A stretch of 64,000 nucleotides of DNA from Enoplosus armatus (lineage: Eukaryota; Chordata; Actinopteri; Centrarchiformes; Enoplosidae), in NCBI RefSeq assembly GCF_043641665.1, contig NC_092200.1:8129694-8193693 (forward strand). Reading direction: 5' to 3'. The translations under genes and the position numbers were made by a program. Below, in pieces: positions 1 to 12,100 of the stretch. Below the pieces are notes generated by a model, which was given only the letters and a program-made list of their open reading frames with translations, searched no databases and was not told the origin of the DNA. The first letter of the stretch is position 1. Every line of letters begins with the position of its first letter.

Positions 1-150
1 ATAACAACCCAGGACAGCATAACAAGTATAGAAAATTGCTCAAATAGATGGACATACTGTTTAAACACACGTGTGTAGACACAGTATCTGTTACAGTCAT
101 TTTTCTGTCTCCTTCTCTCTCCAACCAATGAGCAGGTATCCCAACTGTAG

Positions 151-3100
151 GTGACCTGATCTCCATTTACTGCAGGTGCCGGGGGGTCCTATCGGCTTTG
201 CCACAATTGAATTTCTATCTGGCCCTATCTGTCTTTAAAATGGCAGGAATTGCCCAGGTTTGTATCTATTTATATACAAAGTTCCACTGCAATTGTACCC
301 CTATTTGTGTTTTTTTAAGATATACATGTGCTAAGAAAGTGCTTACAGATATATTGCAGTTAAAGTGCACAAAGCAGGTGAAATTGCAGAGGGACCCAGA
401 TGGGCCTGGGTAGATTTTAATCTGATATTTATCACTCTCCTTTATTCTGCTTTTTTATCTATCAGGGGATCTTTGCACGCCACCTGCTAGGTAATGCCAG
501 TGCCTCCAATGCATCTCAGTTTGGCCAGTGTGTGGAGCCCTTAGCTAAGGTTGCCTTGCAGCTTGCACAGAGGTTGGTTGCAGTTATGGCTACTAGAGTT
601 ACGTGTCTGTGGATGTTTTTGCATGGATTATTGATCAATACAGTGACTCAACAATTACTTTTAAAAGATGCTAGATGTGTCAGTGGCTATCTGACTGATA
701 TCTACTTTGCTGTTGTAATTTTATCTGTAAGTTGTCACAGACACACTGCGGTTGATAGAAGTGAATGAAAGTCATAGACTGTTTAGTAATATGCAGTAAT
801 GTATAAATTTAACATAACATAATATAATATAATATAATCAGCATTAGACAGTCCAAACATTCTGTTATCAATAGAATATTGTCTAAATTCAGTGTTATTG
901 TAGGCCAGAAAACAGATTGGTTCCACCGGCTGACTAAACTTAAGCCAGCAACAGTTGGAATTTGACATCCAGCTTCCAGCTTCCCAGCTTCTGAGATTCC
1001 CTGTTTGCTTTTTAACGTGTGAGATGTGTTTCTTGCCAGCTCTGTCGTACGTCCTACAGAAGACGGTCTGTTCCTCCAGACAGCTAAAGGTCAGGCTGTT
1101 CTCCAGCAGGTCAAAGACTTCATGAGACAATATGTGCTTCCTGCTCAGGAGGTCAGTGCCAAGAGCTGGGAAGAACAGAAGAGAGATTTGTTTGTCCAGA
1201 TGGACTTTTTAACTTACACATGAAAGGACTTGACAGAGCTCACCACCAATTCATTCATGCAATCAGGACTAATTCATTCGAGCGAGAGAACAAGGAGTGT
1301 ATTGATTACGCAAATTATATTGCACGCAGAATCATCACCGTTAGCTGGGCCTCATTGCAGTCTTAATGCAGTTCAGCAGTGTTCGAGGTGGCATTGTAAA
1401 TCTTGTTTGGTTTTATTTGTTAAAGCATTGGGCCGAGTGATGTATTTTTTTGTCAGATGACAAATGTAACAACAAATGTGTTTCTTGTGTACATTAACAC
1501 ATGGTAAAGTAGGAGAAGTAGTTCTTAATAAAAGATTTTAATGGTACGTTCCCGCTTATGAAGTGAGTGCAGAAGTGAGAGTAGAGTCAAATAGAAATGG
1601 ATTAATATTGACTATACTGTGTAAAAAAATGTGTTATTCTGCAGGAAGTTGCAGAGTACTACTCCAAACACGCTCAGTCTCCACAGAGGTGGCACACCCC
1701 CCAAATAATTGAAGATCTAAAGGTATATCTTTTTTTTTTTTTTTTTTTACCTTTTGTTTAATTTGGTGGCCACATTTCTGTCCACTATCAATATAATACT
1801 AATAACATACATGATGCAATGTATGTAAACAAAATATAACAGTGCAGTAAATCAAATAAGAAAAAATGGATGAGGTGGTATTCCAAAATCAATCCAGCAG
1901 ATTGAAGGGCCAAGTTTATTTAAATCTTGTCTAAACAGTGCACCTCCCACACACTGCAATCCATCATTAAGAGTTTAAATTAAACAGAAAATTACAGTTA
2001 TCTGTGTCTGTGCTGGTCCTCTCCAACGCCTTGAGCTCTGCTTGTCATCACTAGCATCTGCTTTGAAATAAACATTCAGTTTGCACACGCATGTACACTC
2101 TGTATAGTAATGTGTGTATTTGTGTATCCAGGTGAAAGCCAGGGAGGCAGGGCTCTGGAACCTGTTCCTGCCTGCAGTCAGTGGTCTCAGTCAGTTGGAC
2201 TATGCCTACATTGCAGAGGAAACTGGACACTGCCTCTTTGCCCCTGAAGTCTTCAACTGCCAGGCTCCTGGTAAAACATCCTACAAGATGTCCATGGACA
2301 ATATTATGGGTCCATTTTGTCAGTCACATGACTATACTTACAACATGACCTTGCACATGTTCAGCATATTTTATCATTTTGTCATAACAACCATGCATGT
2401 TTGATTTTATTCACTGGGTTTAAAACATAAGAATCCCCCAAACTGGCCTTTTAAGTTATTTGTTTGTCAGACAAGTTAAAAAGAGCATATTATTTTCCTA
2501 ATTTAGCTCATAATAAATAATAAAATGGAGGACATTGTGTGTCTCCACAGACACAGGAAATATGGAGGTGCTCCATATGTTTGGCAGTGAAGAGCAGAAG
2601 AGAAAATGGCTGGAGCCTCTGCTCAGAGGAGAGATCCGCTCGTGCTTCTGTATGACAGGTATTTCCATGACTGTGTCCTCCTGCATCACTTACAGACTTT
2701 CAAATATGCTTCATGTCTAAACTGTGGTTTGCGAAAGGCTAAACAAAGAAAATACCATACCATATTCTCAAGAGAGAGGGATGTATTAAGAAGTGAAATT
2801 ATGTCGTGAAAACCCCAACTCACCTATCCTTCTAACCCCTAGAGGATAGATATATGGAACTATAGTTGTTTTAATTGTTATGAATCCAATTCTAGTATCT
2901 TTGTGGGGTTATTTCTTTTTTCTTATTTTACTGAGTCATTATTTACTTATGTTTTACTTATTCCCATGTTATTATGTCAGTATACAAAACTGTAATGGAT
3001 AATGTGATCTTATTGAGAATAGAAATTAAGTTCTAAAAAATAATAATTTACTATGTGTAGAATTGAGGGAGTCCTGCGTAGTTATAAAGTACTGCCTCGA

Positions 3101-6100
3101 AATATTTGTTGTGGCGTGGTCTTAAATGAGCCAGGTTAAACACGGCATGACTGCTACTGAAACTGTAAAAGACTTGTTTGGAAATTCTTCATGCACAGCA
3201 AACACTAGCTCACTATGAGTAATTTCTCCCTGTTTTCTCCCCCATTGCTTTCCACACTGCCTGGAAACAGCGTCATGCTGGTGCCAGAGGTGATTATAGT
3301 GGGTGTGAACCTCCCCATGGTTTTTCGTATACACAGATGGTGATTAGTTGTGTTCTGGGGATGTTTTTTGTCACCAGTTAGGTGGATTTGTTTACACTGG
3401 ACGCTGAGCAACAGGAACCCCCATCTTGTGCTTATAAATTGCTACTTCTGACTTAAGAGTCATCTGCTGTACAGTTGAAGCATGAAAAGGGTGTGAGTGC
3501 ACTATTCATTTGAACCACTCTGCCTGTGGTTTCAGCAGGAATTTTGGAAACAATAGAACGTAAAGCAAAGGCAGGGGACTGGAGATGTGAAACGTGTTAA
3601 GAGTACAAGTCTCATTGCTTATTATCTTTTTATTTGGTGTAAAATGTTTATGTTGTGAGTTTTAAGCTGACCTGTGGTCCCTTCCCCAGAGCCCGATGTG
3701 GCCTCCAGTGATGCAACCAACATGGAGTGCACTCTTCGCAGGGATGACGACAACTACGTCATAAACGGCAAGAAATGGTGGAGCAGTGGTATGTCCATTT
3801 TTGTTTCTATTAGTTATATAAGAAAAAAAATAGTTTTCTGCTCCATTGAGTACGGAAAACTCCATTAAAGAGCTTAACGCTCAATAAACAACAAGGAGTT
3901 GTTTTATGTCTGCCTGGTTCAACTTGCTTTAAATCATGACAAGAGGCAAGTCCTCTTAAACCAAAGTGTGTTTTTATAAGAGTAAACTTATGTACTCAAG
4001 AGCTTTTCTCAGAAAGAGATGCTTTTATATGTAATCAAGATGTTGCTGTAACAAAGATACATGCTTACCCAAACTGCTAACATACGGACAGCAGAAACGC
4101 CCAGTTGACTCATACAATAAGCATTATATAACATAAACAGCTTTTTAATGACCTTGAAAAAATCCTGGATCCATTTCATCCCCAAAATATTTGGTGGCCT
4201 TGGTTTGCCAGGTCACAGATTCAAACCACAACAAAGTCAGCGTGTTTTCATCAATTGACATTTTAACCCTAATTGATTAGTCATTGTAAATAATTCAAGG
4301 TGACAAAAAGCATCTCTTTGTTGATGCTCCACTGAATTGACTGTATGCTCACATTGTATGTGTTAATTTTCTGGACATTACGACGGCTCATGTGCTTTGA
4401 CCCGTTAGTTCATATTATCTTGTTAAATTACTAAACAACATAATTTGACATAGAGAAGTACTCTACAAATTAAGTCACCAACATCGTGAAATTAAGCCTT
4501 TAAGTATTTAGGGTTTAATTGACAGTTGTCAATAGTTGTTGAAATATCTGAAAAGTCATATTAGTGTTTTTAGATTTTTATTGTGCACCTCCTTAATCAC
4601 TCTGAACTGAAAGATGTTCCACATGTTTCCTCAGACACAGATGAGGTCTGAGGTCTTGAAGGAAAACAGTGGCCTGTTGTTTTTGCATTTTTTTCGAATC
4701 TGCATGGAATTCCTTTTTGTCGTTGAAAACTTAAAGTGCTTAAAGTGCAAAAATGAGCAGAATTTCCACTTTCAAATGATTGTCTTTATGAAGTGCTTCG
4801 GTCCATGTCTGTCACATAGGTCTACAGTTAGACTCTTTTCTTAACGTTTCTCTTTTCCTTGGAAGTGAAATTTCCATCCTTAGAAAAAAATCTTCTGGGG
4901 TTGTGAGAGTGTCCTCTACCAGTATAAATATCTCGCTCTGTTAGGAAAGAATGATGATGTGTTGATGGTCATTTTCTTACTTAACCGTGACCTGTGGCTG
5001 CTTTTATGACAGACCATATTATGCAAGCATGGAAATTGGATGCATTTGTGCCTCTGCAGTGAGTCATAATATCCAGACACTCAATGTGATTTTGATTTAT
5101 GTTGTGTTAATTGAAATCATGTTAAAGGATGTTTTGCTGCGGTATCTCATTCTATCTCAAGTATCAAATGCAGTGTTCACAGCCAGCTCCTTACTAACAT
5201 TACGGGTGTTTCCTAAAATGCTGTCCAGGGCTCTTGGGGACATGTTGTGCATTTGTTTATTTTCATACAGTATCTTTTCCCATAGAGGACAGAAAGTAAA
5301 GACTTCTCATCTGTGGTTTTTATGCTGTATTTCACTACAATAATTACACAGCAGTTCCCACATTAGGTTGTAGTAGCTTTTTGAATGACTGCTACTTTTA
5401 ATAGAATAATCCACTGTAAATTAAACTTACTGGAAATATGGGCTTATCCACTTAGATGAAAAATGTTGCCTTTAATCCACATGCACTACAGAGTGATGTA
5501 GTTTTCCCTTTTCTCTAAGGTCGAGTAGTAGGGAGGGTCTATAGATGTTCCCAGGGCAGCTCTGTGGTGTGGAAGCCATATAAGACTGTCCCACGGGCAT
5601 GATAATGTACTAAAATTATTCCCAGACCTGCAGTCTTTAAGCTATAAGCGTTTGTATTTGCATACACACTCACACAAGCACAGACGATGTACACATGTTT
5701 AACATTACTAGTGGAATAGAATCATCATACAAGTCATTATATGTTGGTTTCTTTAAGGCCAAGTTAAGATGTTGAATAAAACAATCATATTATTTGGTGT
5801 TATAGTTAATAATCTTGACATGTAATGCCTGCCAATAATTACTTGATCATTTACTGTTTAAGAAAATCATAATGAATTTAAATGAAATGCAGATCATGAA
5901 GGCAGAATTTAACAGTAGACAGGAATGAAAACTTGTGACATGCAACTGGCGCGGTTATTTCTCTGCTTGGAGACTTTTGAAACTGTGGCCTAAACCTTTG
6001 TCTCTCTTGTGCGACACGCCTAGTTTGTGTTTCAGTTTGAGTCCAGCTCCCACACATCAAAGCTGTAAACCATTACAGTGAAAAGAGGATGACTAACAGG

Positions 6101-9100
6101 TATTGTAGATAGAAAGAATGGTAAAAAAAGGAAATGTTTTATCTTTAAAAAGCTTTATTGGCTTTTTGTGGTGGAATTTAAGCTGACCCCTCTCTGTAAA
6201 CCAGCTTGAAGAAATCACTGTTGGAATGTGGCCGTCCAACGCTCTGAGCCCAGATTTGATATGGTGACTGTATTAGGGTTAGCTTGAGCATAATGTTATA
6301 TGATGGCATTGAGTAATTTCAAAAGGGGAAAAGACCATTTAGTAGTCTGGAGAGAGCATTTCATCGCATAGATTTATGGATTGCACTGCAAACCATTTGC
6401 TCTTTCAAGCTGATATTGAAATAAAAAAAGATGAGTGGATAAAAACGCCAGTTACCCTTAACGCTCCTCCAAGGAACATGCCGCTTTCATGTTTCCCGGT
6501 TTGATTGCTGTTCATTATTTGTTTGCCAAATGTTTTTCTACTCAATGGGTCACCCACTGTGCAGTCAGCCCAAGCCAATGCCACAGAATGTAATAAAATG
6601 AGAAGGCAGTGCAGACTGTAAGGTTGAATTAAATTTGTCGCGAGAAGTACTCAGAGCATCTTGAGTTTCAGCTGCATTTAATTGCAACAGATGTTTGTAG
6701 ATAAGTTTTGCTGAAAATCTTTGTTCTTTTATTTAACAAAACTCATTTTATACAAAATACTTTGCTTAGCTAGTGCATATAAAGTCACTATTTATGTATA
6801 TATTTATTACGCTAAGAATCAATGGTAATTCATGTTTATCTTTCATGAAAGTGAAGATGTGTAAATATATATATACATGCACATACAATTTTGCATAGGT
6901 GCTTACAGATAAATACATGTTTTGAGTCTTAAATTGTAAAGGTGCTGGTGTCTTGGTCTGAAGCAGACTGGGATTGCGTTTGAGTGCATGTGTTGAGTGG
7001 AATCTCCACTGCCGGCGCCTCGTTGACGTATCTCGGGTGTCTCCCAAGTCGCTGTCCAAGGTGCTTGACAGCCTTGAGGACGTGTCCCCTGAACGAGGAT
7101 CCGATGAAGGCATAGAGGACAGGGTTAATGCAGGCGTGGGTCAGCGCCAGGCTCTCTGTCACTTGGAGAGCACGATCCAGGCCCTTGCTGATGTCGCAGT
7201 CTGTCACGAGGATGTAGATGATGTCCATTGCTCGGCACAGCTTGACCACGTTGTAGGGCAGCTGGGTGAGCAGGAATACAGCCACCACAGCCAGCAGGAC
7301 CCGCAGGGCACGCCACTTCCGGTCTCTTTGGACCCCAGCTGCCTGGCTCAGCACCCGTCCTATCCAACAGTAGCACACCACCATGACCAAGAAAGGGAGC
7401 AAGAATCTAAGGGTCACCTCCAGCAGCTCCAAGGCAGCCTTTGCAGGCCGGGCCATGCTGGGTGGGTAGACTGCTGTACAGGCCATCCTGAGATGGGAGT
7501 GCTTCACTGTGGAGAAGATAAGTTCAGGAAGGCCAAGGAAGCTGGCTACAGCCCACAACACCACACACACCAGGAGCCACTGTATCCTTACCCGGGGACC
7601 TGTCCCAGTCCTGCCTGTTGGATTTTGGGATATAGCACGGTAGCGATCCACACTAATACACGCCAACAGGAGCATGCCACAGTTGAAGTTGGTACTGTAG
7701 AGGAAGGAGGTGAGCTTGCAGGCTGCCGAACCCAACATCCAGCCATGAATGGCATCAGCCGCCCAGAAAGGCAGGGTAAAGAGAAGCAGCAGGTCTGAAA
7801 TGGCGAGGTTGAGGATGCACACATCCGTCAGGGTTCTTAGTCGCACCTTTGATGTGTAGACCACCACTACCAGGGCATTCCCAGCCAGGCCCACCACCAG
7901 AGCCAGGGCATAGATGACCGGGAGGAAGACACCAGCAAAAGAGCGCACTGCCTCCTTGTCACAAACAGAGTGTTCGTAATTGTAATCGTAACTGTCATTT
8001 AAGCTGGAGTCCTCATCGTCATGATAATAGAAGTCTTCCATTTTTTGCTGTAGAGAAAAAATACATATATAATTTAGGGAAGCATTTGTTTTGTATTTAG
8101 ATGGAGGAAAATGTCAGTTTGCCCTTTTTAATTGCACATGTTGTGTTATATGGGATATGTGTTATTTAACAGAACAAAAAGAGTGCATTTGTAAATCATG
8201 GGCTGTTGAGGGAGCTCTTTCTGTATTTTGCATCAAAGGAATCTCTCCTGCATGGTTTCCCTAATGGCTTAAGCTCTGTCTGTCTGAACAGTGTAAGGGC
8301 TTGAATAACCCCAGTGAACACCACTCTGAGAACAAAAAGTGGACAAGAGACTCGCAGAGCAAATAATTACCCTATTGAATTCAGTTAGTTTGTATTCTGT
8401 TGGATACTCAGTGATCTACAGACTTTAGGAAATGGCAGTTTTTGGTTTATCTCTCTGATTATTAATCAACAATAAGGAAACAGGTCGGTGTTCATAAATG
8501 TGTCAAATTTCCCCAAATGCACAACAGTGTAAGCTGCACTGCAAACTAATAACATCTACTATATTTTATGTAGGACAGTGTATTCACAGCTTGTAAAACC
8601 TTATCTGATCTGTGAACATATTCATCCACATGTACACTTTCATTCTCTTATCTTTCTTTTAATAATTAAAGTTATTTGCCTGAAGGAGACAGTCAAAGTC
8701 AAGAATGACAGGAAATATGTGGAGAGTAGATGAGGATGGCACGCAAGTGCAAGCAAGGTCTCTTGCCAGATTCAAACCCAGGATGTTGCTTTTACTGTAT
8801 ATGGTATGTGCTGGTTCAACACAGACAAACAGAGAAACTGAGTTGGAAGTGCGCATCTCACATTGTTCACATTAATATCATACTTCGTACTTTATTCAAT
8901 TCACTAACAAGTGGAATTCAGGAAACAGCAGAACGCGTTACGTGACGGATGATATAATCCCTGGCTGAGGTCCAGAATATTATGCATGGAATATTTTGCA
9001 TCTCGGGATCATTTTGGCAAATCACACTCGCTGCTAAAATGACAGTCGTTCTATGAAAAGTGTCCAGGTTTGTTATATAATGAGTCATTATCTCCCATAT

Positions 9101-12100
9101 GGGAGGAGCAGTAGTTACTGAAACAGATGTTCATTGGAACATTTAGAAATATGTGAAGTATTCCAGTGGTATCAACAGCTGTGCTTCATGTGTAATGGTA
9201 GCATGATAGGTTGATGTAAGGTTTTATGTTTTTAATGTGCTTGTTTAGGTTATTTGGTCTTCTCAAGCTAAATAGAGAAATAAAAATCTAAATAAAAACC
9301 AAATGACAGGTATATTTGGATATATAATTAAATAGTTAAACATAGTGAGGAAAAGTTTTACTGCTGTTTGTACAAACATTACTGATGTAAACAAACAGCA
9401 TCAGAAAACTTGCATAATTTCAAATGTCACTGTTTGGTGTTATTCTATGTATTGAAAATCAGTCAGTTCAGGAGTGTTTTTTTATTTTGGTTGTGTGATG
9501 ACCTTTTCATTTACATTTAGATCACACATTGCACATTTAAATTAAAAAGAGACAAAGGTCCTGTTTATCCTGACAACTGTGGTATAAACTACACTAACAG
9601 TACTCATAATGATAATACACTTAAGTCATATGACCCCGTGAGAAAAGGAAAAAACTGAGGAGATGGAGTCAAACAGGCAAACGCAACAGCCTAAGTTTAG
9701 CTTGTTATCATTACCTCACTATGGCTATAATGTCATAAAATACAACCAGCAGGACTTTGACTGTTAGTCTAAGTGAATCTCTGACTATCAGAAAAACAAG
9801 GCACAATACTTCAATATATATCATGGTGTGAGTAAATGTAAAATATAGTTTATTGACTTCAAATTAACCATACAAACATATAAAATAGCATTACATCAAA
9901 AAACACAAGGTCCAAACAGTACTCCATTTACAATACAACTCTTTCAGCTCATAATACGGTAAAGAAAATGTAAGAAAAGCACATTCCAAGATTTTTTACA
10001 TTCTTCTTGTGACAGTTTGACTTGTTTTGTAGTTGATGGAAAAAGTCACAAAATATTGATTAAAGTGGAAAAGATTTTCTTACCTTGTGTCTGTTCCTTT
10101 AGTGGGATTTGAAACGGTTTTTTTTAGTCACACGCAAACAGTTGGTTTGTATCCTGAGGAGAAAAGTTGTATGCAGCACGGGGCTGAAGTGACTGATCTC
10201 TTTGCCTCAGCCCGCCCCCCTCCCTCACTGCCGACACTCTAGGAGCTCCTCTCTACACCACGTAGCTCTCCATGCACGTGTGTGTGTGTGTCTTTAAGAG
10301 CATGTTGTGTTGCAGTATAAACAGATAAATAAAAAAATCCTTAAGCCCTCACTGTCTTTGTACACTGTACTGTGCAAAGAACTGTACAAATAAAAGCTGA
10401 TTTCACTTCCAGATAAGTTGTGAACTTAATCTCTCACTCCTGATGTCATGCAGGGAGTGCATTGGTGGCTGCCCTTTGTTTATGTGTGTGTGCAAGAAAA
10501 GAAGGGATAAAAGGAGGATATAGAATAACATCTCATAAGGATCAACGACATTTACAAGGCCTATTGTTTATTGTGGTTTTCTGGAATGCAGCCATTATCG
10601 GTTATAGTGTGTTGGTCACATTGTTTTACCAACCTCACTCACATTAGCAAAACTTCAGTGGACTAAACCGTTCTGCTTTAGATACTTTTATCTTGAAATG
10701 TATGAATGGCACTTCAGTGTTTTGGTTTCCTGAGGTTTTTCTTATGAACAGCATTTCCTTATTTTATTTTAATCTCTGTCTCTCATTCTGTTTGTTTTTA
10801 TCTGTGGTTTAATGCATCTGTATATAAACAAATTCAATAAAAATCAACAAAGAATTTGGAAATAAGGCATGCCTCCACAAATAAATTTCAAGTCAGACAG
10901 TTTTTGCAAAGAAAAAAGGCATTTGTTTTTGAAGTACAGTGTGTCACAGTGACTTTTAAGTTTTTAAAAAAAAAAATCAACAACAAAAATGTCTGGATGT
11001 CACATTCTCTGGAGGACAGATTACTGGGCTGGGAAGGTTTGTTTTCATTCCAGCGGTGATGGGACATGTATGGGCATGGCTTTTGCATGACAGCAGGGCT
11101 CACCTTGTATCATGGACCATGGGACTTATGTAAGTGTTCACAGGAAAACCCAAGCTGCCCCGAGCCAAACAGGCTTTCCTTGATGTGGTTTTTTGGGTGG
11201 GGTCTGGTGATATATTTTTTTGTGCCTTGTTACACTGCAAGCATAATAATAACTTAAGTTTGTTTAAATTTCTGCAATCAGAGAAGGAATATAAACACTA
11301 ACAGTGCGTCAGATTGTGTTTGTTTAAGTGTACTTATGCTGTGATTCTCATACTGTGAATATTCACAGACTATTGATGTTCCGTCTGTTGCTGTCTGGTG
11401 TCCATATGTCCTGTCCTTAGGGTACAGTTTTGCCACTTGGACAGAAATATAAACAGGAAGGCAGACCGTTCACCACCCTGTCTGTGCCTTAGGGATCCAA
11501 GGCCACATGGGAGAGTGTTTTCCTGAAAGTTTATTCCCAACCAGGGAAATTCCAATGTATTCTGCATTTTGTCATTATCATTCTGCATGTTAGCCATCTG
11601 GTTATCAAACATTTCACATCATCACTTCATTTCCACTTCGTCTAGTTTGTATGATATCTTGTAAAAAATGATCTGTATGACGTTCAGTTGCCCTCTCGTG
11701 GGTGCTTTGTACAGTATTTACGTTTTTATCTGGCAAAGACTTTTCAGTTTTTCCTCAAACAAACAAGATCTGCTTCATGACAAACTGGGCTGTTTGTACT
11801 CAATATGAAACCAGCTCAGGAAATGTAAATCAACCTGTGGCTGTCTCAGCTGGCCGTTCTCCAGCCATTACTCCGTCATTAGCTGCATCCACATTTGTTA
11901 CTTCCCAGTTGGCGACGCACATCGTTTCCGACCAGATTCGGGTTGTGGAATGGTGAAGGACAGAGTCAGACTTTGACTAGAAAAGTTGCATGTCCCATTG
12001 TTTGTTATACTGCCAGATGGCAACAAAGCAGGAATACAAATGAACCACAGCTTTTCTGACTGTACCCCCCCGCAGGTGCTGGCAACCCCCGATGCAAAGT

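Larger units (their letters stand above)
3789..12075 (+). other. Large acad11 intron hosting ackr4
   Basis: Apart from ackr4 and its probable leader exon, this 8.3-kb intron is AT-rich. I see no other coding exon, RNA gene or recognisable transposon in 3789-6700 or 10300-12075. Short open frames here lack splice context or family motifs. Other acad11 gaps longer than 300 bp (573-1039, 1152-1644, 1723-2131, 2659-3689, 12146-12885, 13872-14324) are also plain intron. Confidence 0.7.

Noticed and set aside
6974..7798. A 274-codon open frame on the plus strand opposite ackr4
   Set aside because: It is the antisense shadow of the receptor gene: same interval, no known domain, and its openness follows from the codon use of ackr4.
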